In this document: positions 24,134 to 32,000 of the stretch, piece after piece | Layout of the letters: each line of letters begins with the position of its first letter | How positions within the stretch are numbered: the first letter of the stretch is position 1 | Origin: an uncultured Actinomycetes bacterium | GTDB taxonomy: Bacteria > Actinomycetota > Actinomycetes > Nanopelagicales > Nanopelagicaceae | Length of the DNA stretch: 32,000 bases | Direction of reading: 5' to 3' | Assembly (NCBI GenBank): GCA_903844855.1 | Contig: CAIMVH010000128.1 | Location: 1-32,000 of the forward strand | Position numbers and translations under genes: made by a program | The notes under the pieces: model-generated | The model's database searches: none | What the model was told of the DNA's origin: nothing | What the model saw: only the letters and a program-made list of their open reading frames with translations

Positions 24134-25159
24134 ATGAATCTACGGGTAAACATCGCAGGGGCGAGTGGGTACGCCGGTGGTGAGCTTTTGCGCTTGCTCG
24201 CAGACCATCCGCACTTCACGGTGGGGCTCGCCGCCGCTTCCAGTAATTCCGGTGAGCTCATCACGGCGCTTCATCCCGCTCTTCAAAGTTACGCGGGCCA
24301 ACGCTTTGTCCCGGCCGACGATACGGCGTTAGGGGAGTGTGACGTACTTTTTACCGCGCTCCCGCACGGCGCCTCGGCTGCCTTAGTAAGCGCTCACCCT
24401 GGCATCGCTAAAATTGTTGACCTTGGTGCAGATTTTCGACTCACCAGCTCGAGCGACTGGCAGACATATTATGGCGGCTCGCACGCCGGCACATGGACCT
24501 ATGGACTTCCAGAGTTGCCCGGAGCACGCACTGACATTGCGAAAAGTTCCAGAGTGGCAAATCCCGGTTGTTACGCCACCGCGCTCACCCTGGGAATCGC
24601 ACCGCTGCTCTCAGCCGGTTTAGTGGATCCACAAGGCATCGTGGTGGTTGCCGCTTCGGGAACCTCTGGCGCCGGTCGTAGCGCAAAGGTAAATCTGCTT
24701 GGAAGTGAAGTCATGGGTTCGATGTCTGCTTACAAAGTGGGTGGCATTCATCAGCACACTCCCGAAGTCGAAGAGAATCTCAACAAGATTTCTAGTTCCG
24801 CTGTTTCGCTCACCTTCACGCCGTTTTTGGCACCTATGTCGCGTGGAATATTAGCGGCGATAACAATGCGCATGAAAGGTGATCATGATACTGAGCAGTT
24901 GAAGAGCGCTTTCACGTCGATGTACAACGGTGAACCATTCATTCATGTTTTGGACGACCAGCCCGCGACCTCGTCCGTATACGGATCAAATAATGTACAC
25001 ATCTCCGTAGCCTCGGATCTTCGTGTAGGCCACGCAGTGGTCACCGTTGCATTAGATAATTTGGTTAAAGGCGCTGCTGGCCAAGCTATTCAAAATGCAA
25101 ACATTATGTGTGGGTTTGCGGAAACCAGCGGGCTCACCGGACAAGGAGTAACTCCATGA
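24134..25159 (+). CDS. argC: N-acetyl-gamma-glutamyl-phosphate reductase
   Basis: A 341-residue NADPH-dependent reductase for the third step of ornithine synthesis. The nucleotide-binding motif GASGYAG is at 9-15 and the active-site cysteine is C146 in NPGCYATA; VVAASGTSGAGR and GGIHQHTPE follow, both typical. Starts at ATG 24134, 6 nt after a -10 hexamer, without ribosome site. It overlaps argJ by ATGA and heads the cluster argC-J-B-D-R-H. Confidence 0.95.
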   Translation: MNLRVNIAGASGYAGGELLRLLADHPHFTVGLAAASSNSGELITALHPALQSYAGQRFVPADDTALGECDVLFTALPHGASAALVSAHPGIAKIVDLGADFRLTSSSDWQTYYGGSHAGTWTYGLPELPGARTDIAKSSRVANPGCYATALTLGIAPLLSAGLVDPQGIVVVAASGTSGAGRSAKVNLLGSEVMGSMSAYKVGGIHQHTPEVEENLNKISSSAVSLTFTPFLAPMSRGILAAITMRMKGDHDTEQLKSAFTSMYNGEPFIHVLDDQPATSSVYGSNNVHISVASDLRVGHAVVTVALDNLVKGAAGQAIQNANIMCGFAETSGLTGQGVTP

Positions 25160-26307
25160 GCGTCACTTTTGCGAAGGGTTTCAAGGCCGCGGGTGTGGCT
25201 GCTGGGCTAAAGAAATCTGGCAATAAGGATGTTGCCATTGTTCACAACCTCGGTCCGATATTTGTGGGAGCTGCTCAGTTCACTTCAAATCGCGTGAAAG
25301 CGGCTCCAGTCAAATGGAGCGAGCAAGTCATCGTCGACGGACGAGTTGATGCGGTTCTTCTCAACTCTGGAGGAGCAAATGCTTGTACGGGCAGCGATGG
25401 TTTTCTCGATACTCACCGAAGCGCGGAGTATGTCGCAGGTGCCCTTGGCGTTTCCGCCGCTGATCTGGTTGTGTGCAGTACTGGTCTGATCGGAGAGCGC
25501 CTACCTATGGACCTCCTGCTGGCAGGCGCAGCACATGCAGTAACCACACTTACAGCAGATGGTGGACCTGATGCGGCATTAGCCATTATGACCACCGATA
25601 CTAAGCCAAAGATGGCTACCTCACAGTTCGGCGAGATCCGAATTGGTGGAATGGCGAAAGGCGCGGGCATGCTGGCGCCTTCACTTGCCACCATGTTGGT
25701 CGTCATTACTACAGATGCCGTTCTCGACATGACGCAGCTAGATATGGCCTTACAAGATGCCTGCAATAGCTCCTTCAATCGTTTGGATTCAGATGGCTGC
25801 CAATCAACAAATGACACAGTTCTCTTGATGGCCTCTGGCGCTTCAGGGGTCACACCTTCACTCCAGGAATTCACAGCTGCTCTCTCTGAAGTCACCATGA
25901 GCCTTGCGCTACAACTTCAGTCCGACGCTGAGGGCGTCTCGAAGGAAGTTTTCATTACGACAATTCACGCCTCATCAGTTGCTGATGCCGAGGAGGTGGG
26001 GAGGGCATGTGCTCGGAATAATCTTCTTAAGTGCGCTTTACATGGTGAAGATCCAAATTGGGGAAGAGTGCTGGCCGCAGTAGGGACTACATCTGCGCTC
26101 TTTGATCCGGATCGGATCGATGTTTCGATGAATGGGGTCACTATTTGTCGTAATGGCGGCATTGGTGATGATCGCTCGTTGGTGGATCTCTCTGGCCGCA
26201 AGATCGAGATCGTCATTGATCTTCGTGCTGGTTCTGAGTCGGCCACCATTATGACTAACGATCTCACTGCCGAGTATGTCCACGAGAATTCGGTCTACTC
26301 CTCATGA
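25156..26307 (+). CDS. argJ: Bifunctional glutamate N-acetyltransferase/ornithine acetyltransferase
   Basis: A 383-residue ArgJ that recycles the acetyl group from acetylornithine to glutamate. The protein self-cleaves before a threonine nucleophile; here this is A178-T179 in LATMLVV. GGANACTG and GMLAPSLATM are family signatures. I chose ATG 25156, in the ATGA shared with argC, not the in-frame GTG/ATG at 25108, because MSVTFAKGFKAAGVAAGLK is the normal N-terminus. Whether it is bifunctional or monofunctional cannot be told; no argA or argE is in the window, which favours acetyl recycling. Confidence 0.95.
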   Translation: MSVTFAKGFKAAGVAAGLKKSGNKDVAIVHNLGPIFVGAAQFTSNRVKAAPVKWSEQVIVDGRVDAVLLNSGGANACTGSDGFLDTHRSAEYVAGALGVSAADLVVCSTGLIGERLPMDLLLAGAAHAVTTLTADGGPDAALAIMTTDTKPKMATSQFGEIRIGGMAKGAGMLAPSLATMLVVITTDAVLDMTQLDMALQDACNSSFNRLDSDGCQSTNDTVLLMASGASGVTPSLQEFTAALSEVTMSLALQLQSDAEGVSKEVFITTIHASSVADAEEVGRACARNNLLKCALHGEDPNWGRVLAAVGTTSALFDPDRIDVSMNGVTICRNGGIGDDRSLVDLSGRKIEIVIDLRAGSESATIMTNDLTAEYVHENSVYSS

Positions 26308-27089
26308 TCGTCATTAAGTACGGTGGTAATGCAATGACTGATATAGCGTTGAAGAAATCCTTCGCCTCCGAAATTGCTGCATTGAACGCAGAGGGCTTGG
26401 CCCCTGTCGTGGTGCACGGTGGAGGTCCACAGATTTCTGCGATGTTGAAGAAGCTAAGCCTGGAGGGAGAGTTTCGCGGTGGTTACCGGGTTACTACTGC
26501 AGAGGTTGCTCAGGTCGTTCGCACCGTTCTTGCAGGTGAAGTGCGCAGCGAAATTGTTGCCCTCGTCAATTCGTCTGGTGGAAGGGCCGTCGGAGTAGGC
26601 GGCGATGATGGGTCACTTTTTGTTGCAGCTAAACGCAAAGTTCTTGTTGATGGTGTGCAGACAGATATCGGTTTGGTGGGAGACGTTGTGAAGGTGAATG
26701 GAACCATTATTCACTCACTTCTTGCTGCCGGATTTACCCCAGTGGTTTCTTCATATGCCAGCGATTCCGATGGACAAGTCCTTAATGTGAACGCAGATAC
26801 GGCAGCTGGGACGCTTGCAGGTGCACTATCTGCTACGACTCTGGTGATGCTTACTGATGTTCCGGGACTCTATACGCAATGGCCAGATGAAACTTCCTTT
26901 GTGGCGGCGATATCGGTAGATGATGCACGCGAGCTCTTACCTTCGCTCTCGGAAGGCATGGTGCCAAAGATTGAGGCCGCACTCAATGCGCTAGAAGCTG
27001 GCGTGAAAGAAGTGCGAATTGTTGATGGACGGATTCCTGGGATCATCCATTTAGCACTTTCAGGTGCAGCCGGCACGGTGATCTCATGA
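26304..27089 (+). CDS. argB: Acetylglutamate kinase (short form)
   Basis: A 261-residue amino-acid kinase that phosphorylates N-acetylglutamate. It begins directly with MIVIKYGGNAM (catalytic lysine K5), then VVHGGGPQI, and ends near VRIVDGRIPGIIHLAL. There is no N-terminal helix of about 25 residues, which in arginine-inhibited hexameric enzymes precedes this strand; the length is that of the E. coli, feedback-insensitive type. No in-frame start exists upstream within the argJ overlap. ATGA overlaps on both sides. Confidence 0.94.
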   Translation: MIVIKYGGNAMTDIALKKSFASEIAALNAEGLAPVVVHGGGPQISAMLKKLSLEGEFRGGYRVTTAEVAQVVRTVLAGEVRSEIVALVNSSGGRAVGVGGDDGSLFVAAKRKVLVDGVQTDIGLVGDVVKVNGTIIHSLLAAGFTPVVSSYASDSDGQVLNVNADTAAGTLAGALSATTLVMLTDVPGLYTQWPDETSFVAAISVDDARELLPSLSEGMVPKIEAALNALEAGVKEVRIVDGRIPGIIHLALSGAAGTVIS

Positions 27090-28231
27090 CGCAGTGGAGC
27101 GAAGTCATGCTGGATAACTATGGAACCCCAACAATCGAACTTGTTCGCGGAGAAGGAATGTATCTTTTCGATTCGAACGGAGAGAGATACTTAGATTTCT
27201 TGGGTGGGATAGCGACAAGTCTCTTGGGGCACGCACATCCGGAGATTGTCTCCGCGGTGACGAAACAAATTTCCACCCTGAGCCACATCAGTAATTTGTA
27301 CGCGAATCCCACTGCCCTTCAACTGGCTGAGAAACTCACAGAAATGACGGTTGGTGGTCGAGTCTTCTTTTGTAATAGTGGGGCAGAGGCGAATGAAGCT
27401 GCAATCAAGATTTCAAGACTCACTGGGAAGAGTCGCATCATTGCTACGGATGGAGCATTCCATGGAAGGACCATGGGTGCGCTCTCGCTTACTGGCCAAC
27501 CGAATAAGCGCACGCCCTTTGAACCGCTAGTACCAGGTGTCACGCACGTTCCGTTTGGAGACCTAGTTGCGATGGAAGAAGCACTCGCCCTCGGTGATGT
27601 TGCCATGGTCATCGTTGAAGCAGTCCAGGGTGAAGCGGGAGTGATATTGCCGCCGCCCGGTTATCTACTCGCATTGCGGGAACTCACAACACGTTATGGC
27701 GCATTGCTCGCCTGTGACGAGGTGCAAGGTGGCATGGGTCGCACTGGCAAGTGGTTTAGCTATCAACATGAAGGGATTACTCCAGACATTGTCACTGTGG
27801 CCAAAGGTTTAGGCGGTGGACTCCCGCTTGGTGCGACGATCGCAGTGACGCCCGCAGCGCAACTTTTCACTCCAGGTTCGCATGGCACAACTTTCGGCGG
27901 AAACCCCACTTCCTGTGCAGCGGCACTGGCCACTATTGCGGTTATCGAATCGACGGAATTGCTTGAATCCAACGCGCGACTCGGGGGAGTGCTCAAAGAT
28001 GGCCTTTCAGCCATTGAAGGAGTTCGCGCTCTTCGAGGAATCGGCCTTTGGATTGGAATAGATGTAGAGGACGCGCCCGCGGTAGTAAGGGAACTGCAGA
28101 GTCTTGGGGTTTTGGTGAATGCTGCGGGTCCTCACACAATTCGACTGGCTCCTCCTTACATTGTGACCGAATCTCAAATTTCCGAATTTATTTCCTTTTT
28201 AGGGCAAGCGATTAGGAAGGTAGCGTCATGA
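27086..28231 (+). CDS. argD: Acetylornithine aminotransferase
   Basis: A 381-residue class III aminotransferase using pyridoxal phosphate. Visible are NSGAEANEAAIK (98-109), D211 in CDEVQGGMGRTGK, which contacts the cofactor ring nitrogen, and the Schiff-base lysine K240 in TVAKGLGGGLPLGA. It makes N-acetylornithine from acetylglutamate semialdehyde. It is coupled through ATGA to argB and to argR. In many actinobacteria argF would follow here; it does not. Confidence 0.94.
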   Translation: MTQWSEVMLDNYGTPTIELVRGEGMYLFDSNGERYLDFLGGIATSLLGHAHPEIVSAVTKQISTLSHISNLYANPTALQLAEKLTEMTVGGRVFFCNSGAEANEAAIKISRLTGKSRIIATDGAFHGRTMGALSLTGQPNKRTPFEPLVPGVTHVPFGDLVAMEEALALGDVAMVIVEAVQGEAGVILPPPGYLLALRELTTRYGALLACDEVQGGMGRTGKWFSYQHEGITPDIVTVAKGLGGGLPLGATIAVTPAAQLFTPGSHGTTFGGNPTSCAAALATIAVIESTELLESNARLGGVLKDGLSAIEGVRALRGIGLWIGIDVEDAPAVVRELQSLGVLVNAAGPHTIRLAPPYIVTESQISEFISFLGQAIRKVAS

Positions 28232-28752
28232 GCATTCCACATACGAAGACTTCAAGACGAGCCAGAATTGAAAGGCTTGTAATTACTGGTGAAGTCCATT
28301 CACAGAGCGCCCTTGTGGAACAGCTCAACACTGAAGGTTTTGATGTGACACAAGCTACTGTCAGTCGGGATTTGGACGAAATCGGAGCTGTAAAAATGCG
28401 TTCAGCTGATGGTCGGCTCACCTATGCGATAGGGCTCCCAAGTGTCGATGTCTCTCGTTACGAAGATCCGGTAACACGGCTTTCACGTATCGCAAATGAA
28501 TTGCTCATTTCCGCCGAAGTTTCAGCTAATTTGATCGTGTTAAGAACGCCTCCGGGTGGCGCTCATCTCTTGGCAGGTGCCTTGGATAGAGTGGAAGTTC
28601 CACCAGGACATCAACTCACTGAAATTCTTGGCACGGTTGCTGGGGACGACACGGTGCTAGTGATTTCCAAACGCGCTGATGCAACTCCGCTCAAGGATGC
28701 GCTATTACGTCTGGCTGAGGGTGTATTTGTAAGCGAAAGGAACGCGGTATGA
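28228..28752 (+). CDS. argR: Arginine repressor ArgR
   Basis: A 174-residue ArgR: N-terminal winged helix (about residues 8-72) with the recognition segment VTQATVSRDLDEIGAVK, and a C-terminal arginine-binding/hexamerisation domain with PPGGAHLLAGALD and GTVAGDDTVLV. Known role: with arginine bound, a hexamer represses arg genes at paired ARG boxes. Its presence inside the operon, and the palindrome just before argC, indicate autoregulation. Coupled by ATGA to argD and argH. Confidence 0.93.
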   Translation: MSIPHTKTSRRARIERLVITGEVHSQSALVEQLNTEGFDVTQATVSRDLDEIGAVKMRSADGRLTYAIGLPSVDVSRYEDPVTRLSRIANELLISAEVSANLIVLRTPPGGAHLLAGALDRVEVPPGHQLTEILGTVAGDDTVLVISKRADATPLKDALLRLAEGVFVSERNAV

Positions 28753-30170
28753 GTCACGGCAAACTTTGGGGTGGCAGGTTCAACGAGTCTGCAGCCGATG
28801 CTATGGAAGCGCTCTCTCGTAGCGTGCACTTCGACTGGCGCCTCGCACCGTACGACTTGCGCGGCTCAATCGCACACGCGCACATCTTAGAAAGTGCTGG
28901 GTTGCTCACTCCGGCAGAGTCTCAAAGCATTGTTGAAGAGTTGACTCTGATGATCACTCAGTATCACGAGGGAGTCCTCGTCCCTGAGTCCTCAGACGAA
29001 GACGTGCACGGCGCTCTAGAGCGCATTTTGGTGGAACGTCTGGGCGAAGCCGGTGGCAAGTTGAGAGCCGGAAGATCTCGAAATGATCAAGTGGTGACCG
29101 ACTTCCGTCTCTTCCTTCGGGATGCGGCTGCGCAGATCGTGGTGCAACTTACTGATCTTGCGGACGCATTTATCTCGCAAGCCGAAAAGCACGTACAGGT
29201 GGCTGCGCCAGGCTTTACGCATTTACAGCATGCGCAGCCAGTCTCTCTCGGTCACGAGATTGCAAAGCACGCGCATGCTCTTTTGCGAGATATTGATCGT
29301 CTGCAAGATTGGGATAAGAGGGCGGCTTACTCTCCGCTCGGGGCTGGGGCACTTGCTGGTTCCGCGCTGGAATTAGATCCAAAGCGCAGCGCACTTGAAC
29401 TTGGATTTACTGACGCAGTCGCCAACTCGATCGACGCTGTTAGCGATCGCGACTTTGCTGCAGAAGCTGCATTCGTCTTCGCTTTAGTAGGCGTGCACCT
29501 CTCTAGAATCGGTGAAGAGTGGTGTCTTTATGCATCGAAGGAATTTGGATGGGTCAATCTTGCAGATGCTTATTCGACTGGTTCCAGCATCATGCCTCAG
29601 AAGAAGAATCCTGATGTTGCTGAGTTAGCCCGTGGAAAGAGCGGGCGGCTTATCGGAAATGTAGTCACCATCCTTACGATGCTGAAAGGGCTGCCCTTCG
29701 CCTATAACCGCGACCTCCAAGAGGATAAAGAGCCACTTTTCGACTCACTTGATACTTTGAACGTGTTGCTTCCAGCAATTACCGGAATGATCCAAACAAG
29801 TACTTTCAACGTCGATGTGATTTCAAGATCTGCACCCACTGGATATTCGTTGGCCACCGAGATTGCAGATTGGCTAGTTGTAAGGGGTATGGCGTTTAGC
29901 ATCGCTCACGAAGTAGCGGGAGCGTGCGTACGACAATGTGAAGCATCGGGCATTGATCTAGGTCAACTCTCAGATGCAGAGCTTGCGCAAATTAATCCGA
30001 AGCTCACGCCCGAAGTTCGTCAGGTGTTACACGTTGACGGGGCGATAGCCGGTAGGTCACGGTTTGGTGGGACGGCGCCGGCTGCGGTTTCTCTGCAGAT
30101 TGCTGCGCTCAAATCTGAAACTTCCAGAACACGAGCCTGGGCAGAGTTAAAACTCGCCTCCACACTCTGA
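28749..30170 (+). CDS. argH: Argininosuccinate lyase
   Basis: A 473-residue lyase of the fumarase/aspartase superfamily that splits argininosuccinate into arginine and fumarate. Motifs: GRSRNDQV near 109-115, HLQHAQPV with H161, and the flexible signature loop GSSIMPQKKNPD at 278-289 with catalytic S280. Starts in the ATGA shared with argR. The preceding enzyme of the pathway, argininosuccinate synthase (argG), is not in the cluster, so its substrate must come from a gene elsewhere. Confidence 0.95.
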   Translation: MSHGKLWGGRFNESAADAMEALSRSVHFDWRLAPYDLRGSIAHAHILESAGLLTPAESQSIVEELTLMITQYHEGVLVPESSDEDVHGALERILVERLGEAGGKLRAGRSRNDQVVTDFRLFLRDAAAQIVVQLTDLADAFISQAEKHVQVAAPGFTHLQHAQPVSLGHEIAKHAHALLRDIDRLQDWDKRAAYSPLGAGALAGSALELDPKRSALELGFTDAVANSIDAVSDRDFAAEAAFVFALVGVHLSRIGEEWCLYASKEFGWVNLADAYSTGSSIMPQKKNPDVAELARGKSGRLIGNVVTILTMLKGLPFAYNRDLQEDKEPLFDSLDTLNVLLPAITGMIQTSTFNVDVISRSAPTGYSLATEIADWLVVRGMAFSIAHEVAGACVRQCEASGIDLGQLSDAELAQINPKLTPEVRQVLHVDGAIAGRSRFGGTAPAAVSLQIAALKSETSRTRAWAELKLASTL

Positions 30171-30180
30171 TCTCACCCCG

Positions 30181-30186
30181 TAGAAT
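30181..30186 (+). promoter_or_regulatory. Possible -10 hexamer of tyrS
   Basis: TAGAAT fits TANNNT and lies 22 nt before the GTG start, leaving room for GGAG at 30200-30203. No -35 is recognised. tyrS could also be read from the arg operon, 38 bp upstream. Confidence 0.3.
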
Positions 30187-30208
30187 CGGGAGAAAGAATG
30201 GAGCAAGC

Positions 30209-31489
30209 GTGAGCATGAGCGGCGTTGAGATCTTCCAAGAGTTTCGTTGGCGCGGGCTCATTGCCCAAAGCACTGATGAGGCTGCGCTCATAGAGGCTTT
30301 TGATAAGGGGCCTGTCACTGCTTACATTGGGTTTGATCCGACCGCTCCCAGCCTTCATGTAGGGAACTTGGTTGTGCTACTGGTTCTTCGTCGTTTGCAA
30401 TTGGCCGGCCATCGCCCTATCGCATTGGTGGGTGGAGCTACTGGCCTGGTGGGGGATCCGAGTGGTCGCTCGGCTGAACGCTCGCTCAATGACGAAGAAA
30501 TTGTTGAGCAGTGGGTGGCCCGAATCCGTCTGCAACTCGAACGTTTTCTCTCTTTCGATGATTCACCTACGGGCGCGCTAGTTGCAAATAATTATGACTG
30601 GACGAAGGACATTTCCGCGCTGGAATTCTTGCGCGATATTGGTAAACACTTCTCAGTAAATCAAATGCTCGCAAAAGATTCAGTCTCCGCGCGGCTTGAA
30701 GGTGGTGGAATTTCATACACCGAGTTCTCTTATCAAGTCTTGCAATCTCTTGATTACCTTGAGCTTTACCGCCGTCATAATTGCGTGCTGCAGATGGGTG
30801 GAAGCGATCAGTGGGGAAACATCACCGCGGGTCTAGATCTCATTAGGCGGGTAGATCAGGGCAGTGCGCATGCACTGACTGTTCCGCTGATGACAAAGGC
30901 TGATGGCGGCAAATTCGGTAAGACCGCCAGCGGCACGATTTGGCTCGACCCGGAGATGACATCGCCTTACGCGTTTTATCAAAACTGGATCGCCACCGAT
31001 GACCGCGACGTGGTGCCGTATCTCAAAATTCTTACCTTTCTACGTAAAGATGAGATTGATGCGTTAGTAAGCCAGGTGGAAGCTGCCCCCGAGCGCCGCG
31101 AAGCGCAGAAGGCACTTGCACGTGAATTGACCACATTGGTGCACGGAGCCGACCAGTACCAGCGCGTAGAGCAAGCATCGCGCGCGCTCTTTGGGCAAGC
31201 CGAACTGAGCGATCTAGATGGGACCACTCTTGCGGGAGCCTTGGCAGAAGTACCTCGAGCCACTATCCCGGCGGGGGAGATGCCCTCGCTGATTGATCTC
31301 ATGGCGCTCACCGGCATTGTGGACTCAAAATCTGCCGCCCGACGGGCAATTCGCGAGGGCGGGGCCTATCTGAACAACGTAAAAATCGTCGACGAAGCCT
31401 TCGCGCCCACCTCAAATGACCTGGTGGGGGGTCGATTCCTAGTGCTGCGACGTGGAAAGCGCGAAATCGGTGCGGTGGAGATCGGCTAA
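30209..31489 (+). CDS. tyrS: Tyrosyl-tRNA synthetase
   Basis: A 426-residue class I synthetase of the bacterial TyrRS type. The HIGH-like motif is HVGN at 50-53 and the KMSKS-like motif is KFGKT at 235-239, both normal variants for this family; GGSDQWGNI holds tyrosine-binding residues. A C-terminal S4 RNA-binding domain spans about 360-425. I chose GTG 30209, 5 nt after GGAG (30200-30203), over ATG 30215, whose spacing would be 11 nt. It is the last protein gene before the rRNA operon. Confidence 0.95.
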   Translation: MSMSGVEIFQEFRWRGLIAQSTDEAALIEAFDKGPVTAYIGFDPTAPSLHVGNLVVLLVLRRLQLAGHRPIALVGGATGLVGDPSGRSAERSLNDEEIVEQWVARIRLQLERFLSFDDSPTGALVANNYDWTKDISALEFLRDIGKHFSVNQMLAKDSVSARLEGGGISYTEFSYQVLQSLDYLELYRRHNCVLQMGGSDQWGNITAGLDLIRRVDQGSAHALTVPLMTKADGGKFGKTASGTIWLDPEMTSPYAFYQNWIATDDRDVVPYLKILTFLRKDEIDALVSQVEAAPERREAQKALARELTTLVHGADQYQRVEQASRALFGQAELSDLDGTTLAGALAEVPRATIPAGEMPSLIDLMALTGIVDSKSAARRAIREGGAYLNNVKIVDEAFAPTSNDLVGGRFLVLRRGKREIGAVEIG

Positions 31490-31603
31490 GTTTTTCTTCT
31501 ATCGAGATTTTTCCTGCAGGACAATTTCTCGGTAAAATCCTTATTTATATGGGTTTTTTGTCGATCCGACATCACCCGATTAGGTGTTATGCGGGGAACC
31601 TCG

Positions 31604-31609
31604 TAGTAT
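31604..31609 (+). promoter_or_regulatory. Possible upstream rRNA promoter -10
   Basis: TAGTAT fits TANNNT. TTAGGT at 31580-31585 would be a -35 with an 18-bp spacer. Tandem promoters before rRNA operons are common, but this one is weakly supported. Confidence 0.3.
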
Positions 31610-31680
31610 TCAACAAGTCGAGAAACGGACAGCAAAATGGCCGTTCGATTCCCCAAATACGGATGCGAAATCAGGTCAAT

Positions 31681-31709
31681 TTGACCCTAGATGAACATCC
31701 GGCTAAGTT
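31681..31709 (+). promoter_or_regulatory. Putative rRNA operon promoter
   Basis: TTGACC (31681-31686), a 17-bp spacer and TAAGTT (31704-31709) make the best vegetative promoter in the window. Transcription would start near 31716, about 187 nt before the 16S sequence. Confidence 0.6.
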
Positions 31710-31763
31710 TGGAGAGTTGCCCCAAAAACGAGCGAAAGTTCGGGATTGGTGCGCATTCGTACC

Positions 31764-31775
31764 TTGAGAACTCAA
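31764..31775 (+). promoter_or_regulatory. Conserved actinobacterial rRNA leader element
   Basis: TTGAGAACTCAA followed by CAGTGTGCC is typical of the rRNA leader in actinobacteria, where it lies downstream of the promoters and is linked to antitermination or processing. The 5-bp arms TTGAG/CTCAA can form a tight hairpin. Confidence 0.55.
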
Positions 31776-31902
31776 CAGTGTGCCACAAGTCAATGCCAAT
31801 TAACCTCGTCCTCGAGGGGCTACGAAAGTAGTGCTTTGAGGCGAAATTCCTTTGGTAAAAGACAGTAACTAAAGCTAGTTACGTCATTTGCCAGATCAAG
31901 CA

Positions 31903-32000
31903 TCTATGGAGAGTTTGATCCTGGCTCAGGACGAACGCTGGCGGCGTGCTTTACACATGCAAGTCGAACGGTGAAGTTCCTTCGGGAATGGATCAGTGGC
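31903..32000 (+). rRNA. rrs: 16S ribosomal RNA, 5' end (partial)
   Basis: The universal start GAGTTTGATCCTGGCTCAG is at 31911-31929, followed by GACGAACGCTGGCGGCGTG and ACACATGCAAGTCGAACGG. By alignment with the E. coli 5' end the mature RNA begins about 8 nt before this, near 31903. The gene runs off the right edge. The sequence fits Actinomycetota. Confidence 0.97.

Larger units (their letters stand above)
31490..31902 (+). other. Gene-free rRNA promoter and leader region
   Basis: This 413-bp stretch between tyrS and 16S rRNA shows no credible protein gene: the 72-codon frame at 31549-31767 has no ribosome site or recognisable product. It holds a good promoter (31681-31709), another possible -10 (31604-31609), a small palindrome CCTGCAGG just after tyrS, and an actinobacterial rRNA leader element (31764-31775). 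No clear terminator for tyrS is visible. Confidence 0.75.

Noticed and set aside
31503-31532. CGAGA...TCTCG with inner CCTGCAGG palindrome as a tyrS terminator
   Set aside because: The stem is interrupted by unpaired T and A stretches and no T-run follows, so termination here is not supported.
31549-31767. 72-codon open frame in the rRNA leader
   Set aside because: It spans the rRNA promoter and the conserved leader element, has no ribosome site and no recognisable product.

Overview
The window reads as a compact actinobacterial chromosome segment of roughly medium GC. The evidence is a SUF-to-ABC-F-to-crotonase run, an InhA-like FabI beside FabG and SixA, a DUF3099 protein, an AccD3-like fused carboxyltransferase, an SseB-family gene before infC-rpmI-rplT, an argCJBD-R-H cluster, and tyrS followed by a 16S rRNA gene with an actinobacterial 5' end. 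Very short gaps, many ATGA/GTGA/CTGA overlaps and tail-to-tail overlaps suggest a streamlined genome, perhaps a planktonic actinobacterium of the Nanopelagicales type. That placement is a guess: only about 98 bases of 16S are present.

Layout. 1-4629 (+): 3' end of sufU, a SufT/MIP18-like protein, an ABC-F ATPase that appears to start at CTG, a crotonase-fold protein and a type-1 ABC exporter half-transporter. 4571-8713: SURF1 (-), moaA (+), DUF3099 (-), then fabG-fabI-sixA (+). 8714-17579 (+): the accessory-looking part, hyuA-hyuB-CaiB/BaiF CoA-transferase-AccD3-like carboxyltransferase-carbamate kinase-barbiturase/cyanuric acid hydrolase-like ring-opening amidohydrolase, led by a structured 5' region. 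17576-21634 (+): SseB-family protein (again with an apparent CTG start), infC (ATC start, leader attenuator), rpmI, rplT, a TrmH-type methyltransferase and pheS. 21634-30170 (+): pheT, then argC-J-B-D-R-H behind one palindromic operator/promoter. 30209-32000 (+): tyrS, a gene-free rRNA leader and the first bases of 16S rRNA.

How the genes may work together. The most distinctive unit is the six-gene cyclic-amide cassette. Its families suggest ring opening of a barbiturate- or cyanurate-like compound, ATP-dependent amide hydrolysis, transfer of the acid to CoA, carboxyl-group chemistry on a malonyl-type CoA ester, and ATP recovery from carbamoyl phosphate. The substrate and order are inference; no transporter, regulator, carbamoyltransferase or biotin carboxylase for it is visible. 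The arg cluster makes ornithine from glutamate and carries its own ArgR repressor, but lacks argF and argG, which usually lie in actinobacterial arg clusters. Several genes (SURF1, DUF3099, fabG, argC) have a TANNNT -10 hexamer exactly 6 nt before the ATG, which points to leaderless transcripts.
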